DNA from: Lysinibacillus sphaericus
Lineage (GTDB): Bacteria > Bacillota > Bacilli > Bacillales_A > Planococcaceae
Assembly: GCF_006864135.1 (NCBI RefSeq)
Contig: NZ_SADV01000009.1
Coordinates: forward strand, 124,001 to 188,000
Direction of reading: 5' to 3'
Length of the DNA stretch: 64,000 nt
A program made the translations under genes and the position numbers. Shown piece after piece: positions 43,624-50,564 of the stretch (position 1 is its first letter; each line of letters begins with the position of its first letter). The notes under the pieces were generated by a model. That model was not told the DNA's origin, made no database searches, and saw only the letters and a program-made list of their open reading frames with translations.

Positions 43624-44274
43624 TTATTTGCCTTTTCTCTTATTCCAATCCGTTAAAAATCCTTCAATTCCTTTTTCCGTTAATGGATGATGGAAAAGTT
43701 GCTTTAATACTTTAAAAGGAGTAGTTGCAATATGTGCACCAGCAAGTGCTGCCGCTGTTACATGCTGCGGATGACGAATAGATGCAGCGATAATTTGCGT
43801 ATCGATATTATGAATTGTGAAAATATCTGCAATCGTTTCAATTAGTTCTACACCGTTTTGACCTATATCATCTAGACGACCGATAAATGGTGATACATAT
43901 GTAGCACCCGCACGAGCAGCCATTAATGCTTGGTTGGCACTGAAGATTAATGTTACGTTCGTTTTAATACCTTTGTCTGCAAAGAAGCGACATGCCTCTA
44001 ATCCAGCTGGAGTCATTGGCAATTTAACTGTAATATTCGGAGCAATTGCTGCCAATTCTAAGCCTTCTTTAATCATACCTTCCGCATCTAGAGCAATTAC
44101 TTCCCCACTCACTGAGCCATCTACAAGCTCTGTGATTTCACGAAGTCGATCATGGAAAGAAACGTTCTCTTCTTTAGCAACTAACGATGGGTTTGTCGTA
44201 ACACCTGATAAAATACCCCATGCGTGTGCTTCTTTAATCTCTTCAAAGTTTGCTGTATCAATGAAAAATTTCAT
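43624..44274 (-). CDS. tal: Transaldolase (fructose-6-phosphate aldolase/TalB-like)
   Basis: A 216-residue transaldolase of the small type, moving dihydroxyacetone units between sugar phosphates in the non-oxidative pentose phosphate pathway. The Schiff-base lysine is Lys84 in NITVKLPMT; the N-terminal motif [21 protein letters not shown] is cited in part and TTNPSL follows. It matches B. subtilis YwjH. The ATG at 44274 follows CAGGAGGG. It is separated from fba by a repeat-filled 424-bp gap. Confidence 0.93.
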   Translation of the reverse strand: MKFFIDTANFEEIKEAHAWGILSGVTTNPSLVAKEENVSFHDRLREITELVDGSVSGEVIALDAEGMIKEGLELAAIAPNITVKLPMTPAGLEACRFFADKGIKTNVTLIFSANQALMAARAGATYVSPFIGRLDDIGQNGVELIETIADIFTIHNIDTQIIAASIRHPQHVTAAALAGAHIATTPFKVLKQLFHHPLTEKGIEGFLTDWNKRKGK

Positions 44275-44307
44275 TATATTCCCTCCTGATCATTGTTTGG
44301 CTTATTG

Positions 44308-44435
44308 CCATAACGTAGAGTTGATTTCCGTTCCACCTGGGCGCTTTCCTATGGCCGTTCAGTTGGATTGAAAATCAACTACTATACATTACATTCGTTT
44401 TCACACAAATGCCATCCCCAACTTTTGGTGATGAA
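44308..44435 (+). repeat. Type A interspersed repeat, copy 7 (internally deleted)
   Basis: The left arm (CATAACGTAGAGTTGATTTC, 44309-44328, then CCGTTCCACCTGGGCGCTTT) and the right end (CATCCCCAACTTTTGGTGATG near 44412) match the arms of the 53.9-54.3 kb copy. The array and central hairpins are missing. Confidence 0.65.
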
Positions 44436-44454
44436 CCTTATATTTACTTCTTTC

Positions 44455-44605
44455 AACGAGTAAACACCCGCTGAAATAAAGGAACTCAGTCTTAGAACGC
44501 CACGTCCTGTGGCAATTTATCTGTACGAAAGCGTAGCGTCAGCACTACGCTTTCGCGCAATAAATATTTGTTGACCTAAAGCCTCCGGGGAATTCACGGA
44601 ATTTA
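44455..44605 (-). repeat. Type B interspersed repeat, copy 8, with inserted palindrome
   Basis: Contains AAACACCCGCTGAAATAAAG, GGAACTCAGTCTTAGAACGC and the hairpin GCCAC-GTCCT-GTGGC (44499-44513). Where the 54.4 kb copy continues, this one has a different 60-bp palindrome (CGAAAGCGTAG...CTACGCTTTCG) and then CCTAAAGCCTCCGG. Confidence 0.7.
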
Positions 44606-44612
44606 TCATTTC

Positions 44613-44653
44613 AAAAACAAGAGAAGGTCGATAACAGCATCAACACTTCTCTT
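44613..44653 (-). terminator. Terminator after fba
   Basis: AAGAGAAG (44619-44626) pairs with CTTCTCTT (44646-44653) with partial inner pairing. On the minus strand TTGTTTTTG follows. It lies 46 nt past the fba stop. Confidence 0.6.
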
Positions 44654-44698
44654 ATTTGTGTATTCATCTGTGCTTTTGTAGCATTTTAGATACAAAAA

Positions 44699-45553
44699 TT
44701 ATGCTTTTTGCGCACTACCAAATTCACGAATTTTCCCGATAACTGTTGATTTAATCGCTTCACGTGCTGGAGCAAGGAATTTACGAGGATCATAAACAAC
44801 TTTATCATTATCAAGAACTTCACGGATTACTTTAGTAGCAGCAATTTGATTTTCAGTATTGACGTTAATTTTTGCTGTACCTAATGAAATCGAGCGTTGG
44901 ATATCTTTTGTTGGAATTCCTGTACCACCATGTAATACTAATGGTAAATCTGCTAATTTAGAGATTTCTTCCATTTCTTTAAAACCTAAATTTGGTTCTC
45001 CTTTGTAAGGACCATGTACAGAGCCAAGTGCTGGTGCTAAGCAATCGATATCTGTTAGCTCAACCATTTTACGGCATTCCTCTGGATCAGCGTACATAAT
45101 ACCACCAATAACGCCATCCTCGTCGCCACCCACTGTGCCAAGCTCAGCTTCAACAGAAACACCTTTCGCATGAGCGTACTCAACTACTTTTGAAGTAGTC
45201 GCAACATTTTCCTCAAATGGATAATGAGAAGCATCAATCATAACCGAAGTAAATCCTGCATCAATTGCTTCTTTACATTTTTCAAAGCTTGAACCATGGT
45301 CAAGATGAATAGCTACAGGTACTGTAGTGCCATAAGATTCCATCAAACCTTTTACCATGTGTACAACGGAGATGAATCCGCCCATATATTTACCTGCGCC
45401 TTCAGAAACGCCTAGAATAACTGGAGATTTTTCTTCTTCTGCTGCTTGTAAAATTGCTTGAGTCCACTCAAGATTGTTGATGTTGAACTGACCAACCGCA
45501 TAACCTTCTGCTTTTGCTTTAATTAACATCTCTTTCATAGATACTAATGCCAT
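44699..45553 (-). CDS. fba: Class II fructose-bisphosphate aldolase
   Basis: Cleaves fructose-1,6-bisphosphate to two triose phosphates in glycolysis, using a divalent metal. The 284-residue protein has the metal-binding HLDHGSSFE region, [26 protein letters not shown] and the [10 protein letters not shown] motif. The ATG at 45553 follows AGAGGAGG. It lies in the glpX-murZ-tal-fba-spo0F row as in B. subtilis, though a tandem array separates it from spo0F. Confidence 0.95.
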   Translation of the reverse strand: MALVSMKEMLIKAKAEGYAVGQFNINNLEWTQAILQAAEEEKSPVILGVSEGAGKYMGGFISVVHMVKGLMESYGTTVPVAIHLDHGSSFEKCKEAIDAGFTSVMIDASHYPFEENVATTSKVVEYAHAKGVSVEAELGTVGGDEDGVIGGIMYADPEECRKMVELTDIDCLAPALGSVHGPYKGEPNLGFKEMEEISKLADLPLVLHGGTGIPTKDIQRSISLGTAKINVNTENQIAATKVIREVLDNDKVVYDPRKFLAPAREAIKSTVIGKIREFGSAQKA

Positions 45554-45612
45554 ACTAAAAATCCTCCTCTTAGGACTATTCTTTTACATAGATATGCTAT
45601 TTAATCATAGCA

Positions 45613-45654
45613 AAAACAAAGTAACCTGAAAAGCATTTCAGGTTACTTTGTTTT
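45613..45654 (-). terminator. Perfect 19-bp hairpin between the tandem array and fba
   Basis: The arms 45613-45631 and 45636-45654 are exact inverted copies around an AGCA loop, with A/T-rich ends (AAAAC and GTTTT). It can act as a terminator on both strands. It lies 60 nt before the fba ATG, so it could insulate fba from spo0F read-through or act as a leader element. Confidence 0.75.
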
Positions 45655-46076
45655 CTGCACGTAAGCGAAGTAGAACGCAGCGGCAGTGCATAACCGTAGT
45701 GTAATGTAACGGAACGAAGGTTTCAGCCTCTGAAAAGCAGAGGCTGTTATTTTCTACGCGAAAGCGGAGTGCAACGTTAGCGACAGCGCCTTCTTTTCTG
45801 CACGTAAGCGAAGTAGAACGCAGCGGCAGTGCACAACCGTAGTGTAATGTAACGGAACGAAGGTTTCAGCCTCTGAAAAGCAGAGGCTGTTATTTTCTAC
45901 GCGAAAGCGGAGTGCAACGTAGCGACAGCGCCTTCTTTTCTGCACGTAAGCGAAGTAGAACGCAGCGGCAGTGCACAACCGTAGTGTAGTGTAACGGAAC
46001 GAAGGTTTCAGCCTCTGAAAAGCAGAGGCTGTTATTTTCTACGCGACAGCGTCTTCTTTTCTGCACGTAAGCGAAT
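45655..46076. repeat. 142-bp tandem array between fba and spo0F
   Basis: Units start with CTGCACGTAAGCGAA at 45655, 45798, 45940 and 46061 (periods 143, 142 and 121; the fourth is a stub). Each full unit has a perfect hairpin GCCTCTG-AAAA-G-CAGAGGC followed by TTATTTTCT, and blocks resembling the GCGAAAGCG/GCGACAGCG array units elsewhere. Units are almost identical; the third lost about 21 bp near its end. Confidence 0.9.
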
Positions 46077-46157
46077 GTTATGGTGATGACTTATATATTT
46101 TGGCAGCTAGTGAATATAAAACGGTAGAAAATTACTAAAAATCTTATAACAATCATG

Positions 46158-46190
46158 AAAAACAGGCGGTGTTGACCACTGCCTGTTTTT
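46158..46190 (-). terminator. Terminator after spo0F
   Basis: AAAAACAGGC-GTG pairs with CAC-GCCTGTTTTT directly after the spo0F stop codon. Confidence 0.88.
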
Positions 46191-46547
46191 CTATACTTTT
46201 AATGTTTTATTCACTTCATCTCGCACTTCAAAAATATCAAAAGGCTTAGTAAAATATCGGATTGCTCCTAAATCTAATGCCTCCTGTACAACGTCCAATT
46301 CACCATATGCAGTCATCATGAATACTGGAAGTTGTGGCCACTTCTCTTTTAAGCGCTTTAAAATTTCTATGCCATCCATCCCTGGAATTTTCATGTCTAA
46401 TAAGACACAATCCATTTCCTCCTCAGCATATTTCAGCGCTTCCATACCATTTGCAGCTAAATATGTAACATAACCTTCTTTTTTCAACACTTCATTTAAA
46501 AGCAAACGAATTCCTGGTTGATCATCGACAATTAGTAATCGTTTCAC
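46191..46547 (-). CDS. spo0F: Sporulation phosphorelay response regulator Spo0F
   Basis: Spo0F carries phosphate from the sporulation kinases to Spo0B. The 118-residue protein is a lone receiver domain with Asp8, Asp9, phospho-acceptor Asp51 (LLDMKIPGMDG), Thr79 and Lys101. Its DQPGIRLLLNEVLKKEGY helix, which contacts kinases and Spo0B, is close to the B. subtilis protein. The GTG start at 46547 follows GGCGGA. It lies divergent to ywjG. Confidence 0.95.
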   Translation of the reverse strand: MKRLLIVDDQPGIRLLLNEVLKKEGYVTYLAANGMEALKYAEEEMDCVLLDMKIPGMDGIEILKRLKEKWPQLPVFMMTAYGELDVVQEALDLGAIRYFTKPFDIFEVRDEVNKTLKV

Positions 46548-46655
46548 ATTTCATTCCGCCCTTTTTGAGTTATTATTCTTACACAAAACTTCCTATATTA
46601 TGTATTATTCTCCTTTAACCTCTTAATACCTTCTAGTATTATAAATTATCTGCTT

Positions 46656-46684
46656 TTGCTTTATACTCTTATCATACCTATAAT
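46656..46684 (+). promoter_or_regulatory. Candidate sigma-A promoter of ywjG
   Basis: TTGCTT (46656-46661), a 17-bp spacer and TATAAT (46679-46684). The start of transcription would fall right at the GAGGTGGG ribosome site, giving a very short leader. Confidence 0.5.
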
Positions 46685-46702
46685 ATTGATTGAGGTGGGA
46701 TC

Positions 46703-47233
46703 ATGTCAAAAATTCTAACAACACAATTAAGTGGATTGTTACAAAGAATAACACAAACTGAAGAGGAAGCTATTGAAGAAACAGCGCGATTACTTGCACA
46801 AGCGGGTATTGGTGAAGGCAATGTCTATTTCGCATGTTTTGGCGAAATGCAAGTTGTCGAATTAAATGCATGCCAAGCTGTTGAACGTTTTACCAAGTTA
46901 GTCCCTTGGACAAAAGATACAGTGATCACCGAGGCTGATCGTGTATGCATTTTTACACGTAGTGCACACGATGAGGATGCATTAGCCTTAGCACAGCAAT
47001 TAAATAATCAGTTTATTCCATTTGCAGCAGTTGCTAGCGAAGTTGATAACTCTGAAAATCCATTAGCAGATTTAGCGTATACGTATATTTCAACACGCAT
47101 GCGCGGTGGTTTATTACCGAACGATTTAGGCAAGCGCATAGTCGTGCCACATGCTATTGCTGCCCTTTTTGTTTATGAAGCAGTAAAAATTGCGTATGAT
47201 GAAATGCTTGGCCTTGATGACGAAGAGTTGTAA
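46703..47233 (+). CDS. ywjG: DUF2529 family protein YwjG
   Basis: A 176-residue protein of the DUF2529 family, which has a sugar-isomerase-like (SIS) fold. Motifs seen are YFACFGEMQVVE, WTKDTVITEADRVCIFTRS and RIVVPHAIAALFVYEAVKIAYDEM (cited by their ends). The ATG at 46703 follows GAGGTGGG. The gene lies between pyrG and spo0F as in B. subtilis. The function is unknown. Confidence 0.85.
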   Translation: MSKILTTQLSGLLQRITQTEEEAIEETARLLAQAGIGEGNVYFACFGEMQVVELNACQAVERFTKLVPWTKDTVITEADRVCIFTRSAHDEDALALAQQLNNQFIPFAAVASEVDNSENPLADLAYTYISTRMRGGLLPNDLGKRIVVPHAIAALFVYEAVKIAYDEMLGLDDEEL

Positions 47234-47264
47234 AGAATCTAACATTACAGAAATGCTTTGAAGA

Positions 47265-47374
47265 TTTATCGAAACAAAATCGCTCTTTATTGAAACTATT
47301 TGAGCTTTTATGGAAACAAAATCTCATTTTATCGAAACATTTTGGACTTTTATCGAGAAACAAGTTCTCTCTAT
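47265..47374 (+). repeat. 21-bp tandem repeat array behind ywjG
   Basis: Five units start at 47265, 47286, 47307, 47328 and 47349, with a sixth remnant at 47370. The shared start is TTTATCGAAACA; the second half varies. The array lies between the ywjG stop and the shared terminator. A matching array lies at 62656-62724. Confidence 0.85.
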
Positions 47375-47415
47375 CAAAAAAAGAGTTGTCTCAGCACTTG
47401 AGACAACTCTTTTTT
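47375..47415. terminator. Bidirectional terminator between ywjG and pyrG
   Basis: AAAAAAGAGTTGTCTCA and TGAGACAACTCTTTTTT form a 17-bp perfect stem with a 5-nt loop, serving the convergent genes ywjG and pyrG. Confidence 0.93.
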
Positions 47416-47417
47416 CA

Positions 47418-49010
47418 TTATTTAAATGTTGCTCCGATAAAATCACGGAACAATGGCTGTGGACGGTTTGGTCGTGATACCAACTCTGGGTGGAATTGAC
47501 ATGCTACGAAGAAATTATTTTCTGGTAACTCGATAATTTCCACTAATTTACCGTTAGGACTTGTACCTGAGAAGACAAGACCTTCAGCTTCCATCGCCTC
47601 ACGATATTCATTGTTAAATTCATAACGATGGCGGTGACGTTCATAAACAAGTTCTTGACCATAGGCTTGGATTGCCTTTGAGCCTTCTTTTAACTTACAT
47701 GGATATAAACCTAAACGTAATGTACCACCGATGTCTACACTGTCGTTTTGATCTGGTAGGAAATCGATAATAGGATATTCTGTTTCTGGATCAAGCTCTG
47801 TAGAATGTGCTCCTTGTAAACCAAGTACGTTACGAGCAAATTCCACTGTTGCAAGTTGCATACCTAGGCAAATACCTAAGAATGGTACATTATTTTCACG
47901 AGCATATTGTGTCGCTAAAATTTTACCTTCAACTCCACGATCACCGAAGCCGCCTGGAACTAAAATTGCGTCAGCACCTTTTAATAGTGAAACAACATTG
48001 TCAGCATTCACGTGTTCTGCATTGATCCAGTCAATCTCAATATCAGAATTAAATGCATAGCCTGCATGCTTTAATGCCTCTACAACAGAAATGTAAGCAT
48101 CTTGTAGCTCTACATATTTTCCTACTAATGCTACTTTTCGTTTATTTGGTAAGCTCTTCACTTTTGCTACAAGCTCGCGCCATTCTTCCATATCCGCCTC
48201 TGGAGCTTCAATGCCAAAATGGTCAAGCACGATATCATCGATATCTTGTGCATGAAGGTTTAGTGGTACTTCATATAAATGTTCTGCATCACGAGATTCG
48301 ATAATTTCGTGTGGCTGAACATCACAGAATAAAGCTAATTTTTCTTTCATATCCTGTGGCACTTCTTGCTCTGTGCGTACAACGATAATATTTGGTTGAA
48401 TACCTAAAGAACGTAATTCTTTTACAGAATGCTGAGTTGGTTTTGTTTTTAGCTCACCCGCAGCTTTAATATAAGGAATAAGCGTACAGTGAACATACAT
48501 CACATTGTTATGACCTAAATTCGTTTTCATTTGGCGAATTGCTTCAAGGAATGGTAATGACTCAATATCCCCAACTGTTCCGCCTACTTCTGTAATAACT
48601 ACGTCCGCATTTGTTTCGCGACCAGCTCGTTGAATACGATCTTTGATTTCATTTGTAATGTGAGGAATTACTTGTACTGTTCCACCGTTGTAATCACCGC
48701 GGCGTTCTTTTTGTAATACAGACTGATAAACACGTCCTGATGTTACTGTAGAATGTTTTCCTAGGTTAATATCTATGAAACGTTCGTAGTGACCTAAGTC
48801 TAAGTCAGCTTCTGCGCCATCATCTGTTACGAAAACCTCACCATGCTGATAAGGACTCATTGTACCTGGGTCAATATTGATATATGGGTCAAATTTTTGA
48901 ATCGTTACTTCTAATCCACGATTTTTTAATAAACGACCTAGAGATGCTGCTACAATCCCTTTTCCAAGTGAAGACACAACCCCACCTGTTACAAAAATAT
49001 ACTTCGTCAT
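47418..49010 (-). CDS. pyrG: CTP synthase
   Basis: Makes CTP from UTP, ATP and glutamine. The 530-residue protein has the synthase domain ([32 protein letters not shown]) and the class I glutamine amidotransferase domain with the nucleophile in [10 protein letters not shown] and a C-terminal His-Pro-Glu ([10 protein letters not shown]). The ATG at 49010 follows TAAGGAGGAA. Upstream lies a CTP-sensing leader of about 410 nt. Confidence 0.97.
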   Translation of the reverse strand: MTKYIFVTGGVVSSLGKGIVAASLGRLLKNRGLEVTIQKFDPYINIDPGTMSPYQHGEVFVTDDGAEADLDLGHYERFIDINLGKHSTVTSGRVYQSVLQKERRGDYNGGTVQVIPHITNEIKDRIQRAGRETNADVVITEVGGTVGDIESLPFLEAIRQMKTNLGHNNVMYVHCTLIPYIKAAGELKTKPTQHSVKELRSLGIQPNIIVVRTEQEVPQDMKEKLALFCDVQPHEIIESRDAEHLYEVPLNLHAQDIDDIVLDHFGIEAPEADMEEWRELVAKVKSLPNKRKVALVGKYVELQDAYISVVEALKHAGYAFNSDIEIDWINAEHVNADNVVSLLKGADAILVPGGFGDRGVEGKILATQYARENNVPFLGICLGMQLATVEFARNVLGLQGAHSTELDPETEYPIIDFLPDQNDSVDIGGTLRLGLYPCKLKEGSKAIQAYGQELVYERHRHRYEFNNEYREAMEAEGLVFSGTSPNGKLVEIIELPENNFFVACQFHPELVSRPNRPQPLFRDFIGATFK

Positions 49011-49339
49011 GAAAAAATTCCTCCTTATGTTGTTCTAGAAATTACTAGTAAGAAAAGTGCATTCACGCCCTAAGCTAAGTAATCTTGAGCATTGGTGCAA
49101 ATGTCTCTACGGCCTAAGAAATTGATATTTCTTATCCCTAAAATAAGAAAAGCCGAGAATGCCTACAAAATTGTAGTCGATTCGAAGCTGTAATCGTTTC
49201 TATCTCTTTTCTACTTTCCTTTTAAAAAAATCATCCTAACATATACGCAGTCACCGATTATTATACATCATGAATAATTTAGAGCATTTATATTCATTCC
49301 GTAGCTATAAACATGGGAGAACTTGACTGAATATAGTTA

Positions 49340-49386
49340 AAAAAATAAAAAAACGCTCCTCCTGCATAGGTTTGCAGGGGGAGCGT
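49340..49386 (-). promoter_or_regulatory. pyrG attenuator terminator
   Basis: In the leader transcript ACGCTCCCCCTGCA (49386-49373) pairs with TGCAGGAGGAGCGT (49366-49353) and is followed by seven U residues. The 5' arm is C-rich and can instead pair with an extra-G 5' end made by slippage at GGGC, the mechanism known for B. subtilis pyrG. Bases 49011-49339 of the leader show only a short CTACAA/TTGTAG hairpin. Confidence 0.8.
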
Positions 49387-49420
49387 ATTACATACACGGT
49401 CTTTCTCCTTTAATTAAGGA

Positions 49421-49460
49421 GCCCAAGTAAAAGATTAAACGGAACCGCGATAGAAGTCAA
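49421..49460 (-). promoter_or_regulatory. pyrG promoter with GGGC initiation sequence
   Basis: On the minus strand TTGACT (49455-49460), a 17-bp spacer, TAATCT (49432-49437), then 7 nt to GGGC (49424-49421). GGGCU at +1 is the slippage start needed for CTP-dependent attenuation of pyrG. Confidence 0.8.
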
Positions 49461-49507
49461 GATTTTTTACTACAAGGATAAAAGAAAGAAAATTTCAAAG
49501 AGTAATT

Positions 49508-49577
49508 ATCATCGATTATGCGTCGGCATAATTACGTCCGGAATCGGCTTATTTCAGAAGTTGTTTGCTGAAATAAG
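49508..49577 (-). repeat. Compact repeat module at the 3' end of rpoE
   Basis: On the minus strand the hairpin CTTATTTCAG/CTGAAATAAG (49577-49548) touches the rpoE stop codon. CCGATTCCGGACG and the hairpin ATTATGC-CGAC-GCATAAT follow, as at glyA and cbiZ. No T run; no separate rpoE terminator was found. Confidence 0.7.
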
Positions 49578-50117
49578 TTAGATTTCGTCCTCTTCTTCAA
49601 ATTCTTCTTCATCTTCATCAGTAAAGTCCTCGTCGATTTCTTCATCGATGTCCTCTATATCTTCTTCTTCAAAATCGATATCTTCTTTATCAGCTTCTTC
49701 TTCATCTAGATCATCTTCTTCTTCAACGAATTCTTCATAATCTTCATCGAAGTCAATATCTTCTTCATCTAGATCTTCATCTAAATCATCTTCTTCTTCA
49801 ACGGCAGCTTTAGATTTTTTCTTATGAGTTTTAACAGATGGAGCTGTTTCTTCTTCAATCTGTTCAACTTTATACCATTCACGTAAGCCCCAGCCTGTTT
49901 CTTGATTAAATAAGAAGCGGCCTTCTACATTTAAATCTGTGTAAAATTGTAGTAGGCGGGCTTTCATTTCTTCATCACTATAGCCCACAAGCTCTTGCAT
50001 TATTGTTAATAAATCATTAAAAGACACTGAGGCACGTTTTTCATTTAAAATTGCATAAGCTAAGTTAATTAACGATTCTTCCGCTAATTGTTCTTTTGTC
50101 ATTTCACGAAAATTCAT
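49578..50117 (-). CDS. rpoE: DNA-directed RNA polymerase subunit delta
   Basis: Delta raises transcription specificity and recycling of Gram-positive RNA polymerase. The 179-residue protein has an N-terminal winged-helix (HARE-HTH) domain (about residues 10-90, with ETGWGLREW) and a long, almost purely acidic C-terminal tail (about 110-179) of Asp and Glu. The tail codons are GAA/GAT rich and read as CTTCTT runs on the plus strand. The ATG at 50117 follows AAAGGAAGT. It lies upstream of pyrG as in B. subtilis. Confidence 0.95.
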   Translation of the reverse strand: MNFREMTKEQLAEESLINLAYAILNEKRASVSFNDLLTIMQELVGYSDEEMKARLLQFYTDLNVEGRFLFNQETGWGLREWYKVEQIEEETAPSVKTHKKKSKAAVEEEDDLDEDLDEEDIDFDEDYEEFVEEEDDLDEEEADKEDIDFEEEDIEDIDEEIDEDFTDEDEEEFEEEDEI

Positions 50118-50267
50118 TCGTGCACTTCCTTTCTCTCATCACAATGGACGTTTTAAAATTCATATAGCTTTATTTTCGGAGCGCAGCAAAAAAAGGCCGC
50201 ACAAAAGTAACTTCCCATCATAAGCATAATACCCATTATATACAAAGTATTATCCTCATTGCTAGCT

Positions 50268-50429
50268 TCAATTACTGTTTTTTATATCACGCATTTTTTT
50301 TATCCCCATGTAAAACAAATAGACAGATAATAATAGTAAAGGAACAGCGCCAATTTGCTTATCATACAGGAAAATAACTCCTACCACCAAAGCTAAAATA
50401 ATGATGTAGTTAATTGCCGATTTCATCAT
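50268..50429 (-). CDS. Small membrane protein, 53 residues
   Basis: An ORF too short for usual cut-offs: MMKSAINYIIILALVVGVIF begins it, an acidic/basic turn (LYDKQIGAVP) follows, then a second hydrophobic stretch and a basic tail (GIKKMRDIKNSN). It is predicted to form two membrane helices with both ends in the cytoplasm. The ATG at 50429 follows GGGGAGGCG with 6-nt spacing. It lies between icmF and rpoE. I do not recognise a family. The strong ribosome site and the helix-turn-helix hydropathy support it as a real gene. Confidence 0.6.
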   Translation of the reverse strand: MMKSAINYIIILALVVGVIFLYDKQIGAVPLLLLSVYLFYMGIKKMRDIKNSN

Positions 50430-50471
50430 CTATTGCGCCTCCCCTTTTTTTACATTTCTATTATAACGGAA

Positions 50472-50507
50472 ATAAAAAGAAGTGCCTAATCCTAAGACTA
50501 GACACTT
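50472..50507 (-). terminator. Terminator after icmF
   Basis: AAGTG-CTA (50480-50488) pairs with TAG-CACTT (50499-50507), and CTTTTTATTT follows on the minus strand, about 60 nt past the icmF stop. Confidence 0.65.
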
Positions 50508-50564
50508 ACAACTACACCAACATTTTGTACAAAATGGAATAATTGTTATACAGCAAGAAGATCG

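Noticed and set aside
45754-45978. Open frame in the 142-bp array (Cys/Tyr-rich peptide)
   Set aside because: It is built from repeat units and has no start signal.
47154-47363. Minus-strand open frame with seven-residue repeats (FCFDKSS), and a similar one at 62639-62830
   Set aside because: A 21-bp repeat gives seven-codon periodicity in every open frame. One overlaps the ywjG coding end, neither has a ribosome site, and composition is unlike nearby proteins.
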